A stretch of 35,917 nucleotides of DNA, taken from assembly GCA_945860385.1 (NCBI GenBank), contig CAMAQD010000028.1:1-35917 (forward strand), given 5' to 3'. The notes under the pieces are model-generated. The model did no database searches, had not been told where the DNA came from, and worked only from the letters and a program-made list of their open reading frames with translations. The position numbers and the translations under genes are program-made. The DNA is from Flavobacterium psychrophilum (GTDB taxonomy: Bacteria > Bacteroidota > Bacteroidia > Flavobacteriales > Flavobacteriaceae). Positions 22,288-31,938 of the stretch are shown one piece after another (positions within the stretch are counted from its first letter, which is position 1; each line of letters opens with the position of its first letter).

Positions 22288-24792
22288 TTATTTTTGACTT
22301 CTTCGTTTGAATGCTTTGAATATTTCTATCCAAAAAACCGATACAAATCCCACCAAAATACTCAAACCAATTTGTGCCGTAGTTATGGCCTCAAACATAA
22401 AGAATTTTGAAAAAACCGGAACTAAAAGAAGCAAACTTGTTAAAAGAATTGTGGCTCCAATGATGATTATCACCAAGTTATTTTTATATCGAATAGTGGT
22501 GAATATCGAATAATAGAACGAACGATTCGCCAATGTTAAGAATATATTCGATGCAATTAATGTTAAAAACACAACGGTTCGTGTTGCACTTTCTGAACAG
22601 TTTTCTTGAACACAATATTGATAGATAAATAAGAGACCCAAAGTGATAGCGAGTCCCTGAACAATGCTAATTGTTATTTCTTTCAGATTGAAAAAAGTAT
22701 TTGTTAACGGACGTGGTTTTTGTAGCATCAAATTGGATTCCATAGGTTCATTTTCATAAATGATAGAACAAGTTGGTCCCATAATTATTTCCAGAAAAAT
22801 AATATGTACTGGCGAAAATATATTTGGATAAATCCATCCTAAAACCAAAGGAATAAAGACTATCAACACTATCGGAATGTGTATCGAAATGATGTATTGT
22901 ATGGCTTTTTTGAGGTTGATGTAGATTTTTCTACCCATTGCGATAGCATCAATCATTTTTGATAAATCATCTTCAATCAATATAAGATTTGCGGCTTGTT
23001 TGGCAATTTCTGTACCTTTTTTTCCCATTGCAATTCCAATGTGTGCCGATTTTAATGCAGGACCATCGTTTACGCCATCGCCAGTCATTGCCACAATTTG
23101 GTTATTGGCTTTCAAGGCCTCAATAATTTTGAGTTTGGCTTCGGGAAACATTCTAGTAAAAATGGTCGTTTCCATCACTTTTGCTTTCAAAGTAGCTTCG
23201 TCCATTGTCATCAATTCATCACCGTTCAAAGTGTTTTCGGGATTTTTAAAACCTATTTGTTTGGCAATGGTTGAGGTGGTTGTGGCATTATCTCCCGTAA
23301 TTATTTTTACTTGAATTCCTGCATTATAAAATGCATCAAGAACTGTTTTAATGTTCTCTTTTGGAGGGTCATAAAAAGCGACTATCCCTTTAAATACAAA
23401 AGTAAATTCCTGCTGCGTTTTTGGAAATTCTTTCCCGGAAAATTCAGAAACACCAACGCCCAAAACTCTAAACCCTTCTTTCGACATCGTTTCAATAGCA
23501 GTATTGATTTTTTGAATCTCTTCTTTCGAAAGTTTACAAGATGCTATTATGGCTTCTGGGGCGCCTTTGACCGCAATGATTCTAGTTGCTTTTTGGTTTT
23601 CAAAAACGTGAGTCATCATTGGTGGTTTTCCTCCCAACGGATATTCGTGAATTAATTGAAAATTTGGGCGTTCATCAGTAATTTTCAATTTTGAATAAGC
23701 TTCGTGAAGCGCGATTTCCATTCCATCAAACGGAATCGGTTCGCTCGCCCACATCGCAAGATTCAACAATTCTTGTTCTTCATTATTTAATTTTTCATTG
23801 AAATTGCCATTAATCGTATTGTTTGAAAGCGTGAATAATTGAGCCAAACTCATTTTGTTTTGAGTGATTGTGCCGGTTTTATCGGTGCAAATTACTGTAG
23901 CACTTCCAAGGGTTTCCACTGTTTTGGTGTGTTTTACTATGATTCCCATTTTCATCAATCGCCAAGCACCCAAAGCCATAAATGTGGTAAATGCCACAGG
24001 GATTTCCTCGGGAATGATGCTCATTGCCAAGGTTAAAGCTTTTAATAAACTGTCTAAAAATAGTCCTGAATTATAGAAATTTATCGCCCAAACAATTCCA
24101 AAAATAAGTAAACCAATGAGGGATAATTTTTTTACAAAATTCCCGATTTGTAGTTGTAATGGTGTTTTTTCTTCGACGATAGATTCGATACTTTTTCCAA
24201 TTTTTCCCAATTGCGTTTGGTTTCCAATTGCGGTAACTTCACAAATAGCCAAACCACTTGCAGCAATTGTACCTTGAAAAACTTGATTCACTTCGGATTT
24301 TTCATTTTTAAAAACCGAAAGCGATTCCCCAGTCAAAATAGATTCATTGACCGAAAAATCATTCGATTGAATGATGGTTCCATCGGCGGGAACAAAGGTG
24401 CCTTCTTCGGTTTGAATTAAATCGCCCAAAACAATTTCTTCGCTAGGAATTTCAATGATATCGCCGTTTCGAATGACTTTGCTTTTGGGTTGCGATAACT
24501 TTTTTAGCTCCTCGATAGCATTTCTACTTTTCGATTCCTGATACAATGAAATGGCAGAAACCAAAATAACTGCTGCCAACATAAAAATTCCATTGCTGTA
24601 TTCTCCAGTGATAAAATAAATACTGGTTGCCAATAATAATAGTAAAAACATAGGTTCTTTGAACATTTCAATTAAAGAAGCAATAAAATGGTTTTTTTCT
24701 TGATGTTCCAAAGAATTAGAACCGTTTTTATTTCTTGATTGAATTACTTCTTCGTTAGAAAGTCCCTGTAATGTAGTGTTTGACTGTATCAT
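22288..24792 (-). CDS. P-type cation-translocating ATPase, divergent type II-like
   Basis: The 834-residue ion pump has all core P-type motifs: TGES (154-157), the phosphorylation site DKTGT (304-308), nucleotide-binding KGAPEA (409-414), and the hinge TGDGVNDGPAL (570-580). The overall plan resembles type II calcium pumps. However, the M4 motif is PEEIP (261-265) rather than PEGLP. The M5 and M6 segments (IISIHIPIVLIV, about 634-645; LEIIMGPTCSIIYENEP, 667-683) lack the asparagine, glutamate, threonine and aspartate ligands of SERCA. The transported ion is therefore uncertain. It lies between the DUF5723 gene (convergent, 6 bases apart) and guaB (divergent). Confidence 0.9.
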   Translation of the reverse strand: MIQSNTTLQGLSNEEVIQSRNKNGSNSLEHQEKNHFIASLIEMFKEPMFLLLLLATSIYFITGEYSNGIFMLAAVILVSAISLYQESKSRNAIEELKKLSQPKSKVIRNGDIIEIPSEEIVLGDLIQTEEGTFVPADGTIIQSNDFSVNESILTGESLSVFKNEKSEVNQVFQGTIAASGLAICEVTAIGNQTQLGKIGKSIESIVEEKTPLQLQIGNFVKKLSLIGLLIFGIVWAINFYNSGLFLDSLLKALTLAMSIIPEEIPVAFTTFMALGAWRLMKMGIIVKHTKTVETLGSATVICTDKTGTITQNKMSLAQLFTLSNNTINGNFNEKLNNEEQELLNLAMWASEPIPFDGMEIALHEAYSKLKITDERPNFQLIHEYPLGGKPPMMTHVFENQKATRIIAVKGAPEAIIASCKLSKEEIQKINTAIETMSKEGFRVLGVGVSEFSGKEFPKTQQEFTFVFKGIVAFYDPPKENIKTVLDAFYNAGIQVKIITGDNATTTSTIAKQIGFKNPENTLNGDELMTMDEATLKAKVMETTIFTRMFPEAKLKIIEALKANNQIVAMTGDGVNDGPALKSAHIGIAMGKKGTEIAKQAANLILIEDDLSKMIDAIAMGRKIYINLKKAIQYIISIHIPIVLIVFIPLVLGWIYPNIFSPVHIIFLEIIMGPTCSIIYENEPMESNLMLQKPRPLTNTFFNLKEITISIVQGLAITLGLLFIYQYCVQENCSESATRTVVFLTLIASNIFLTLANRSFYYSIFTTIRYKNNLVIIIIGATILLTSLLLLVPVFSKFFMFEAITTAQIGLSILVGFVSVFWIEIFKAFKRRSQK

Positions 24793-24900
24793 TGGATATA
24801 TTTAGAAATCTTTTTCAAGATTTAAAATGAGTGAATAACTTTAAAAAAGTTAAGAATAATTTTGTATTGCAATTTAATCATTTAAAGCCTAAATATGATG

Positions 24901-24928
24901 TTGTTTTGCTTAAGATTATCTATATTTG
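24901..24928 (+). promoter_or_regulatory. guaB promoter (TTG, 17 bases, TATATTTG)
   Basis: TTG at 24901-24903 and TATATTTG at 24921-24928 have the preferred Flavobacterium spacing. This is the best match to consensus in the window. The predicted leader is about 27 bases. Confidence 0.75.
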
Positions 24929-24958
24929 CACGCAATTTAACTACAACTTCAAATTGCA

Positions 24959-26431
24959 ATGATAGCACACAACTCCAAGATTATCGGCGAAGGTCTAACT
25001 TACGATGATGTATTATTAGTTCCTAATTTTTCGAATGTACTTCCTCGCGAAGTGAGTATCAAATCAAAATTCTCCAGAAATATAACGCTTAACGTTCCTA
25101 TTGTATCCGCTGCTATGGATACCGTTACCGAAAGTGCGATGGCAATTGCTATGGCTCAAGAAGGTGGGATTGGTGTTTTGCACAAGAATATGACTATCGA
25201 GCAACAAGCTGCTAAAGTTCGAAAAGTAAAACGTGCCGAGTCGGGAATGATTATCGATCCTGTGACTTTACCCTTAAATTCTATCGTTGCAGATGCCAAA
25301 AAAGCAATGAAAGAATACGGAATTGGCGGTATTCCAATTGTTGATGAAAATAGAGTTCTGAAAGGAATTGTAACCAATCGTGATTTGCGTTTCGAAACCA
25401 ACAATGCCAGACCGATTATAGAAGTAATGACAAGCGAAAACTTGGTTACTGTTGCCGAAGGAACCTCTCTTGGGCAAGCCGAGGTGGTGCTTCAAGGGTA
25501 TAAAATCGAAAAACTTCCTGTGGTAAATTCCGAAAATAAATTGGTCGGATTAATTACTTTCAGGGATATCACCAAATTAACTCAAAAACCTAACGCTAAT
25601 AAAGATGTTTACGGTCGTTTGTGCGTTGCGGCAGCCATTGGCGTTACAGCCGATGCACTCGAAAGAGCCACAGCTTTGATTCAAGCAGGTGTTGATGCTA
25701 TAATCATTGATACTGCTCACGGTCATACCCAAGGCGTTGTCAATGTTTTGAAAGATATAAAAGCTAAATTCCCAAAAATTGATGTTATTGTAGGAAATAT
25801 CGCTACTCCAGAAGCTGCTAAATTTCTAGTAGAAAATGGTGCCGATGGCGTAAAAGTTGGAATTGGTCCAGGTTCTATTTGTACCACTCGTGTTATTGCT
25901 GGTGTTGGTTTTCCTCAGTTTTCTGCCGTTCTTGAAGTGGCTGCAGCATTAAAAGGAACAGGAGTTCCAGTTATTGCTGATGGTGGAATTCGATACACGG
26001 GAGATATACCAAAAGCAATTGCTGCTGGTGCTGATAGTGTGATGTTAGGTTCTCTTTTAGCAGGAACTATGGAATCTCCTGGAGAAACTATTATTTTCGA
26101 AGGAAGAAAATTCAAATCATATCGCGGAATGGGTTCTGTTGAAGCGATGGAAGGCGGTTCGAAAGACCGTTATTTCCAGGATGTGGAAGACGATGTTAAG
26201 AAATTAGTCCCAGAAGGAATTGTGGGACGTGTGCCTTACAAAGGAGAATTAGAAGAAAGTATGCAACAATTCATCGGCGGACTTCGTGCAGGAATGGGCT
26301 ATTGTGGAGCTAAAGATGTTCCTACACTACAAGAAACAGGACGTTTTGTTCGAATCACTTCCAGCGGAATCACCGAAAGTCATCCTCATAATGTGACGAT
26401 TACCAAAGAAGCTCCGAATTATTCGAGATAA
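24959..26431 (+). CDS. guaB: Inosine-5'-monophosphate dehydrogenase
   Basis: GuaB oxidises IMP to XMP with NAD, the committed step to guanine nucleotides. The 490-residue protein has normal length: the barrel opening [20 protein letters not shown], two CBS domains (about 95-210), and the catalytic loop [13 protein letters not shown] with the active-site cysteine at 308. [20 protein letters not shown], the flap [10 protein letters not shown] and the C-terminal loop follow. A strong promoter box and a clear terminator suggest a single-gene unit. Confidence 0.97.
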   Translation: MIAHNSKIIGEGLTYDDVLLVPNFSNVLPREVSIKSKFSRNITLNVPIVSAAMDTVTESAMAIAMAQEGGIGVLHKNMTIEQQAAKVRKVKRAESGMIIDPVTLPLNSIVADAKKAMKEYGIGGIPIVDENRVLKGIVTNRDLRFETNNARPIIEVMTSENLVTVAEGTSLGQAEVVLQGYKIEKLPVVNSENKLVGLITFRDITKLTQKPNANKDVYGRLCVAAAIGVTADALERATALIQAGVDAIIIDTAHGHTQGVVNVLKDIKAKFPKIDVIVGNIATPEAAKFLVENGADGVKVGIGPGSICTTRVIAGVGFPQFSAVLEVAAALKGTGVPVIADGGIRYTGDIPKAIAAGADSVMLGSLLAGTMESPGETIIFEGRKFKSYRGMGSVEAMEGGSKDRYFQDVEDDVKKLVPEGIVGRVPYKGELEESMQQFIGGLRAGMGYCGAKDVPTLQETGRFVRITSSGITESHPHNVTITKEAPNYSR

Positions 26432-26452
26432 AATTAGACGAAAGTCTAAAGT

Positions 26453-26488
26453 AAAAAAGGTGTAAGATTTAATTCTTGCACCTTTTTT
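26453..26488. terminator. Bidirectional terminator between guaB and the antiporter gene
   Basis: AAAAAAGGTGTAAGA pairs with TCTTGCACCTTTTTT, with one G-T pair, around a 6-base loop. A and T runs on both sides allow use by both converging genes. Confidence 0.9.
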
Positions 26489-26505
26489 ATTTTGGTAACA
26501 GATTC

Positions 26506-28746
26506 TTAATCGTGAACCAAATCTCCCAATAGTTTTCTATCGCCAACAATCCAAAGAATATCATCTTTTTCTAGAATGACATAGGATTCTGGATTCAAGA
26601 TTCGGTTTCCTCTTTTTTCTATGCCTACTATCAATCCTTTTGTTTTTTCACGTACTTTCGATTCCTTAATGCTTTTGCCCAAAAAAGTGTGATTTTTCAA
26701 TTCAATTTGGCGTAAAACAATATCGGGTTCATTGATTTCCGGAGAAACATCAGTTTCGTGTTGGTCTAAATATTTTTTAAATTCTTGTACTTGTGTATCC
26801 GTTCCAATCACACAAACTTCATCTCCAGGAAAAATTCGTTCATTGGCTTGAGGTATATGGATTGTGACTTCGCCGCGTTTTATCGATACGATATTGATGC
26901 CCAAACTTTCTCTAAGTTGTAAGTTTTTCAAAGACTTGCCTGCGATATTCGATTCCGTTGCAATATCAAAAACGGCCATGTGTCCGTCCCAAGGAGTTAA
27001 ATCACTTCGGCTTCTTTTGGCTTTGGCAATCTCTCTGCCATTTAAATTGGCCAAAAAATGATTTTCAATTTTATGATACCGAATGTGGAGTTTTTTTTGG
27101 AAAATCAGATAAATTACTACTGCAATAATTAATGCAATCAAAGTAATTACTGGGGAAAGGAAGATATTCAACAATAATCCAATGAAGAAAATTGACAATA
27201 GAACGCGTATAAAAAATAACATCGTCAGCGGGCCACGAGATTTGCGGTCACGCATTAATTCTTCTACTTCCGTAATAGCAACTCTACGAAACGTAAGGGC
27301 CCACAAAAATGGAGCAATTATACTCAAGGTGATCAAAGCACCAAGGATATTTCCTAATTGATAATCCTCAACTAAAGGCAATATGTAACGAGAAGAAAGC
27401 AGGATTATCGCCAGAATTATTACTACTAATAAAATTACCTGAATTAAAAAAGCATTGATTACCGTTTGCCACAAACTGACCGTTTTTATGGCCTGCGTAC
27501 TGGCAGAATACCGTTCGATACGCTTCGTCCATTTTCGGGGTAAATTCTGGGATAAATATTCTGAAAAAGGAAGTGAATATTTAATCATAAATGGAGTTGT
27601 AAAAACCGTTACAGCTGAAACAGCCACTACAATTGGATATAAAAAGGAACTTGTCGCTTTCAAAGTCACTCCCAAAGTGGCTATAATAAAAGAAAATTCC
27701 CCAATTTGTGACAAACTCATTCCTGTTCTTATGGAATCTTTCAATGGTTGACCTGACAATAACGCCCCAAAAGTAGAGCTAATGGATTGTCCAAAAATAG
27801 TAACAAATGAAAGAATTACGACTGGAATTGCGTGTTGATACAAAGCTTCAGGATCTATTAACATCCCAACAGATACAAAAAACACGGCGCCAAATAAATC
27901 TTTTACGGGTTTCACCAAATGCTCAATATGTTCTGCTTGAGTGGTTTCTGCGATGATGGAACCCATGATGAATGCGCCCAAAGCAGGTGAAAATCCAACA
28001 TTGGCGGCAAGCCCAACCATTGTTAAACACAAGGCTAATGAAATGATGAGCAACATTTCGTCAGTCAATAAATGTTTGGTTTTTTTGAGCACTGTTGGAA
28101 TAATAAAAATACCTCCTAAAAACCAAATCACTAGAAAAAATACGAGCTTCAAAACCGATAGTAGTAAATCTATTCCAGAAAACTGGTTACTTACTGCTAT
28201 AGTTGATAATAAAACCATCATCAAAATGGCTAAAATATCTTGAACTATTAGCGAACCAATTACGATTCCAGCAAATTTTTGGGTCTTTACTCCAAGTTCA
28301 TCAAAAGATTTTAAAATGATGGTCGTCGAAGAAATCGAAAGAATAACACCCAGAAAAATACTATCCATTTTAGACCAATCCATCCATTGGCCAACAGAAT
28401 ATCCCAAAAGGCACATGGCAACAATTTGTGTGCCAGCTGTGATAGAAGCTGTTCCGCCTACTTTCATCAATTTTTTGAAACTAAATTCTAGACCAAGGCT
28501 GAATAATAAAAAGATTACTCCAATCTCTGCCCAAACTTCTACACTTTTAATTTCTTTAACCGAAGGGAAAAAATCGAAATGATTTCCAGCCAAAAATCCT
28601 GCAATCAAATAGCCTAAAACTAGCGGCTGTTTTAATTTTCGAAAAATCAAAACGGCTATTCCTGCAGTCATCAGAATCAGTCCTAAATCGCTGATTAAGG
28701 GTTCTAAGTGATGAGATGCTTCGGCTACTTTTTCTGCTGTACTCAT
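26506..28746 (-). CDS. CPA2-family monovalent cation:proton antiporter with RCK_C domains
   Basis: The 746-residue protein from the ATG at 28746 resembles KefB/KefC and related CPA2 antiporters. The membrane part (about 15-390) has the family stretches GLILMTAGIAVLIFRKLKQP, GVIFLLFSLGLEFSFKKLMK, FSPALGAFIMGSIIAETTQA and SQIGEFSFIIATLGVTLKA. A second hydrophobic block (about 420-560) follows. The C-terminus carries two RCK_C (TrkA-C) ligand-sensing domains (about 600-675 and 680-746) without an obvious NAD-binding RCK_N. It could control potassium or sodium efflux. The reading frame continues to 28848, but that extension covers a TATCTTTC promoter-like box, so the shorter start is preferred. 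Confidence 0.9.
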   Translation of the reverse strand: MSTAEKVAEASHHLEPLISDLGLILMTAGIAVLIFRKLKQPLVLGYLIAGFLAGNHFDFFPSVKEIKSVEVWAEIGVIFLLFSLGLEFSFKKLMKVGGTASITAGTQIVAMCLLGYSVGQWMDWSKMDSIFLGVILSISSTTIILKSFDELGVKTQKFAGIVIGSLIVQDILAILMMVLLSTIAVSNQFSGIDLLLSVLKLVFFLVIWFLGGIFIIPTVLKKTKHLLTDEMLLIISLALCLTMVGLAANVGFSPALGAFIMGSIIAETTQAEHIEHLVKPVKDLFGAVFFVSVGMLIDPEALYQHAIPVVILSFVTIFGQSISSTFGALLSGQPLKDSIRTGMSLSQIGEFSFIIATLGVTLKATSSFLYPIVVAVSAVTVFTTPFMIKYSLPFSEYLSQNLPRKWTKRIERYSASTQAIKTVSLWQTVINAFLIQVILLVVIILAIILLSSRYILPLVEDYQLGNILGALITLSIIAPFLWALTFRRVAITEVEELMRDRKSRGPLTMLFFIRVLLSIFFIGLLLNIFLSPVITLIALIIAVVIYLIFQKKLHIRYHKIENHFLANLNGREIAKAKRSRSDLTPWDGHMAVFDIATESNIAGKSLKNLQLRESLGINIVSIKRGEVTIHIPQANERIFPGDEVCVIGTDTQVQEFKKYLDQHETDVSPEINEPDIVLRQIELKNHTFLGKSIKESKVREKTKGLIVGIEKRGNRILNPESYVILEKDDILWIVGDRKLLGDLVHD

Positions 28747-28782
28747 AGTCGTTATTTTAGATTTTTCTATTTTGCTACATTG

Positions 28783-28790
28783 GAAAGATA
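28783..28790 (-). promoter_or_regulatory. Possible -7 box for the antiporter gene (TATCTTTC)
   Basis: It differs from TAnnTTTG only at the last base and lies 37 bases upstream of the ATG at 28746. It supports the shorter start. Confidence 0.35.
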
Positions 28791-28876
28791 CGAAAATCTT
28801 TATTTCTAAAGAAAAATTCCCGTTGGAAAGAATTTTTGTTCTTTTCAAAGGGAATTTATAAGTTGTTAAATCGTTC

Positions 28877-29650
28877 TTATTTTAAATTATCCAAGTCAGA
28901 TAAAGTGTAAAACTTCATATTATTGCGTTTAATGTATTTGCAAATGAGTTCTAATGTTGCATTTTTAGTCTCATAATCTGTCGTCACACTGTCTACGGTC
29001 TTGTGACTATTCAGAATCAAAATTTTATCATTATTCTTCGCATAATTCAACAATTTCAGAAGGTGAGGAATATTAAAGTGGTTGTGTGTGTCATCAATAC
29101 TGAAGCTATATACCATTTTTGAATGATTGAAATAACAGCCTTGTTTTGAGGCGACTTCTTCGCAAAAAGCGCGCCCTCTTACAATCTTGAATTTGTTTAA
29201 TAAAGCGGCATCCAATTCTTTATTTCTTCCTCCATATGGATAGACAAAAGAAGTAATCTTGAAACCATAAAAATGCATTAAACTCATCATTGGATTTATT
29301 TCCTGCTTAAAATAATCCTTGATTCCGTATTTCTTTACAAATTTTTCGGCGTGATAATGATGGAGTCCGTGGCCTGCAATTTCGTGTCCTTCATTTTGTA
29401 GTTCAAGAAGTTTCTTGATTTCTGCATGGCGTAAGGTGTTTATTTTGCTAACGCAGAAAGTGGCTTTCCAGGAATACTGTTTCAATTTTTGATCCGTATC
29501 AAACCATTCTTTTGAGTAAGCATCGTCAAAAGACAAAATTACTCCGGCTCTGTAAGCCGTGATTTCTGGTTTGGTTTTTTCCTTCTCACAGGAAAATAAA
29601 ATAAAAAAAGGACAAAGTAATACGGTTTTTAGAATCAAATTCTTCATCAT
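28877..29650 (-). CDS. Polysaccharide deacetylase-family lipoprotein
   Basis: The 257-residue protein has a lipoprotein signal (cysteine 21) and the carbohydrate esterase 4 (NodB) core. Motif 1 is LSFDDAY (D42, D43), motif 2 is GHGLHHYH with H94 and H98 as metal ligands, and motif 3 is VYPYGGRN. It probably removes acetyl groups from a cell-envelope or external polysaccharide, facing the periplasm or surface. Late NodB motifs are present as ILILNSHK. It lies 29 bases after purB on the same strand and may be co-transcribed. Confidence 0.88.
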   Translation of the reverse strand: MMKNLILKTVLLCPFFILFSCEKEKTKPEITAYRAGVILSFDDAYSKEWFDTDQKLKQYSWKATFCVSKINTLRHAEIKKLLELQNEGHEIAGHGLHHYHAEKFVKKYGIKDYFKQEINPMMSLMHFYGFKITSFVYPYGGRNKELDAALLNKFKIVRGRAFCEEVASKQGCYFNHSKMVYSFSIDDTHNHFNIPHLLKLLNYAKNNDKILILNSHKTVDSVTTDYETKNATLELICKYIKRNNMKFYTLSDLDNLK

Positions 29651-29679
29651 TACTTTGTACTTTAAGAATATATTTTTCG

Positions 29680-31026
29680 TTAAATCCCCAAGAAATTACT
29701 AGGTGTGATTTGCATTAATTCTGCTTTGATTTCGGATGAAATATCAAGAGTGCTAATAAATTCGTGAATCGAAGTTTTGGTTATCGCTTCGTTGGTTCTG
29801 GTGAGTCCTTTCAAGGCTTCGTATGGATTTGGATAGGCTTCACGACGCAAAATTGTTTGAATCGCTTCGGCAACAACTGCCCAGTTTTTCTCCAAATCTT
29901 CGTGGAATTTTGGTTCGTTCAACAAGAGTTTATTCAAACCTTTCAGTGTAGCTTCAAAAGCGATTAAAGTATGTCCAATAGGTACGCCAATGTTTCTTAA
30001 AACTGTACTATCAGTTAAATCACGTTGCAATCTTGAAACAGGTAATTTAGCCGAAAGATGTTCGAAAATAGCATTAGCCATTCCCAAGTTTCCTTCTGAA
30101 TTTTCAAAATCAATTGGGTTTACTTTATGCGGCATTGCCGATGAGCCAATTTCTCCTGCTTTGATTTTTTGTTTGAAATATTCCATTGAAACATAAGTCC
30201 AAATATCTCTGTCCAAATCAATAATGATGTTGTTGATTCTTTTCAACGCATCAAAAAAGGCGGCAAAGTGATCGTAATGTTCGATTTGAGTAGTCGGGAA
30301 GGAGTGGTGTAGTCCAAGGATTTCCTCTACAAAATCTCCCCCAAATTTTCTCCAATCAATTTGTGGATACGCCACGTGATGAGCGTTATAATTCCCGGTT
30401 GCGCCACCAAATTTAGCTGCAAACGGTATGTTGAATAACAAACGCATTTGCTCTTCTAAACGTTCCACAAAAACTCCAATTTCTTTACCTAAACGGGTTG
30501 GTGAGGCTGGTTGTCCGTGAGTTCTGGCTAGCATTGGAACGTCTGTCCATTCGACACTTAAATCTTTCAACTTTGAGGTCAAAGAGATTAATGATGGCAT
30601 ATATACTTTCTCAAAAGCTTCCTTGGTCGAAAGCGGAATTGCAGTATTGTTGATGTCTTGTGAAGTCAATCCGAAGTGGATAAACTCTTTGTATTGGGAT
30701 AATCCTAGTTTTTCGAATGCGTCTTTGATAAAATATTCCACCGCTTTTACATCGTGGTTGGTTACTTTTTCGGTTTCTTTTATCCAAAGTGCATCTTCGG
30801 TCGAGAAGTTTTTATAGATGTTGCGTAAACTTTCGAATAGATTTGGGTTTATGTCTTTGAGTTGAGGTAAAGGAATTTCGCAAAGCGCAATAAAATATTC
30901 AATTTCTACCAATACGCGGTATTTGATTAAGGCTTCTTCGGAGAAGAATTTTGAAAGTGAACTGGTTTTACTTCTGTATCTTCCGTCGATTGGGGATACG
31001 GCGTTTAATTCGTTTAGTATAGTCAT
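29680..31026 (-). CDS. purB: Adenylosuccinate lyase
   Basis: PurB catalyses two fumarate-releasing steps, SAICAR to AICAR and adenylosuccinate to AMP. The 448-residue protein resembles the E. coli-type enzyme, with NAVSPIDGRYRSKTSSLSKF at the start, the catalytic-histidine region ARTHGQPASPTRLGKEIGVF, and the fumarase-superfamily signature GEIGSSAMPHKVNPIDFENS in the flexible active-site loop. A good TATTTTTG promoter box and a heptamer repeat lie upstream. Confidence 0.97.
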   Translation of the reverse strand: MTILNELNAVSPIDGRYRSKTSSLSKFFSEEALIKYRVLVEIEYFIALCEIPLPQLKDINPNLFESLRNIYKNFSTEDALWIKETEKVTNHDVKAVEYFIKDAFEKLGLSQYKEFIHFGLTSQDINNTAIPLSTKEAFEKVYMPSLISLTSKLKDLSVEWTDVPMLARTHGQPASPTRLGKEIGVFVERLEEQMRLLFNIPFAAKFGGATGNYNAHHVAYPQIDWRKFGGDFVEEILGLHHSFPTTQIEHYDHFAAFFDALKRINNIIIDLDRDIWTYVSMEYFKQKIKAGEIGSSAMPHKVNPIDFENSEGNLGMANAIFEHLSAKLPVSRLQRDLTDSTVLRNIGVPIGHTLIAFEATLKGLNKLLLNEPKFHEDLEKNWAVVAEAIQTILRREAYPNPYEALKGLTRTNEAITKTSIHEFISTLDISSEIKAELMQITPSNFLGI

Positions 31027-31049
31027 TGTTGTTGGTTTTTTAGAAAGCG

Positions 31050-31057
31050 CAAAAATA
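31050..31057 (-). promoter_or_regulatory. -7 promoter box for purB (TATTTTTG)
   Basis: A perfect box on the minus strand, leader about 20 bases. The sequence upstream, where a -33 element would lie, is entirely the heptamer repeat. Confidence 0.55.
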
Positions 31058-31063
31058 AGGAAT

Positions 31064-31098
31064 AGTGTTCAGTATTCAGTATTTAGTGTTCAGTTTTT
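31064..31098. repeat. Heptanucleotide tandem repeat, five units of AGTRTTY-like sequence
   Basis: The units are AGTGTTC, AGTATTC, AGTATTT, AGTGTTC and AGTTTTT, exactly 7 bases each, between the sirtuin stop and the purB promoter box. Seven bases is not a codon multiple, and the repeat is intergenic. Confidence 0.8.
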
Positions 31099-31139
31099 TA
31101 ATTTAAATTGATTTTGAAATTGCCATTGCAATGAAATTG

Positions 31140-31832
31140 TTATTTCAGTTTTTCAAGGTCTTTTCGAACCGTTTTCATACCTTCTGAACCTGTGGATGCT
31201 ACAACTTTGATGTCATTTGGTAAATCATAAATTTGGGCTGGTTTTGGGTCAATGTAATACACAGGGATAGATGGTTTTGCAAAACTCATCAATCCAGCAG
31301 CAGGATATACTTGAAGTGATGTTCCAATTATTATCAGAATATCAGCATTTTGTACAATAGTTACGGCTTCTTCCAAAGCAGGCACTTCTTCACCAAACCA
31401 AACAATATGTGGCCGCAGTTGATGTCCTTTGTCATCAAAGTGGTTAGAATTCAGGTCGGTTTCCCAATCTAAAATGTAGTTTTTGTTTACTGTACTGCGC
31501 ACTTTTAATAATTCACCGTGAAGATGTAAAACTGAAGAACTTCCTGCTTTTTCGTGCAAATTATCTACATTTTGAGTAATGATTGACACGTCGAAATCAT
31601 TTTCTAATTCAGCCAGAATTTGATGACCAAGATTGGGTTTTACTTCGCGTAATTGTTTGCGTCTTTGATTGTAAAAATCAAGTACTAATTCAGGGTTTTT
31701 CTGCCAGCCTTCGGGTGTTGCGACATCCAGTACATTATGACCTTCCCAAAGTCCATCGGAATCACGAAAGGTTTTGATGCCACTTTCGGCACTGATTCCC
31801 GCTCCGGTTAAAACTACAAGTCTCTTTTTCAT
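31140..31832 (-). CDS. cobB: Sirtuin NAD-dependent deacylase, class III-like, no zinc-site cysteines
   Basis: Sirtuins remove acyl groups from lysine using NAD. The 230-residue protein has GAGISAESGI (10-19), TFRDSDGLW, QNVDNLH (87-93), the catalytic histidine H105 in HLHGEL, and GTSLQVYPAA. Y54 and R57 form the Y-x-x-R motif of class III sirtuins (SIRT5, CobB), which bind succinyl and malonyl lysine. The small domain after H105, where sirtuins normally carry two CxxC zinc pairs, has no cysteine, and the whole protein contains none. This may be a trait of a Bacteroidota clade. Possible roles are protein desuccinylation and metabolic control. Confidence 0.9.
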   Translation of the reverse strand: MKKRLVVLTGAGISAESGIKTFRDSDGLWEGHNVLDVATPEGWQKNPELVLDFYNQRRKQLREVKPNLGHQILAELENDFDVSIITQNVDNLHEKAGSSSVLHLHGELLKVRSTVNKNYILDWETDLNSNHFDDKGHQLRPHIVWFGEEVPALEEAVTIVQNADILIIIGTSLQVYPAAGLMSFAKPSIPVYYIDPKPAQIYDLPNDIKVVASTGSEGMKTVRKDLEKLK

Positions 31833-31912
31833 ATTTAAAATGTTTTTTACCGCAGATTTGCATATTTTTTAATTGAAATTAAAATTAGTGAATTCGTAGC
31901 GAAAATAGTTAG

Positions 31913-31920
31913 TATTTTTG
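31913..31920 (+). promoter_or_regulatory. -7 promoter box for the TrmH-like gene (TATTTTTG)
   Basis: A perfect box, leader about 15 bases to the ATG at 31939. Its TTG is in frame with the gene and can be miscalled as a start. Confidence 0.5.
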
Positions 31921-31938
31921 GCAAATAATTTTTTTATA

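Noticed and set aside
28747..28848. 34-residue N-terminal extension of the antiporter
   Set aside because: It covers a promoter-like TATCTTTC box, is lysine-rich and not membrane-like. The MSTAEK start fits the family better.
31064..31098. CRISPR-like array
   Set aside because: Units are only 7 bases with no spacers. It is a simple tandem repeat.
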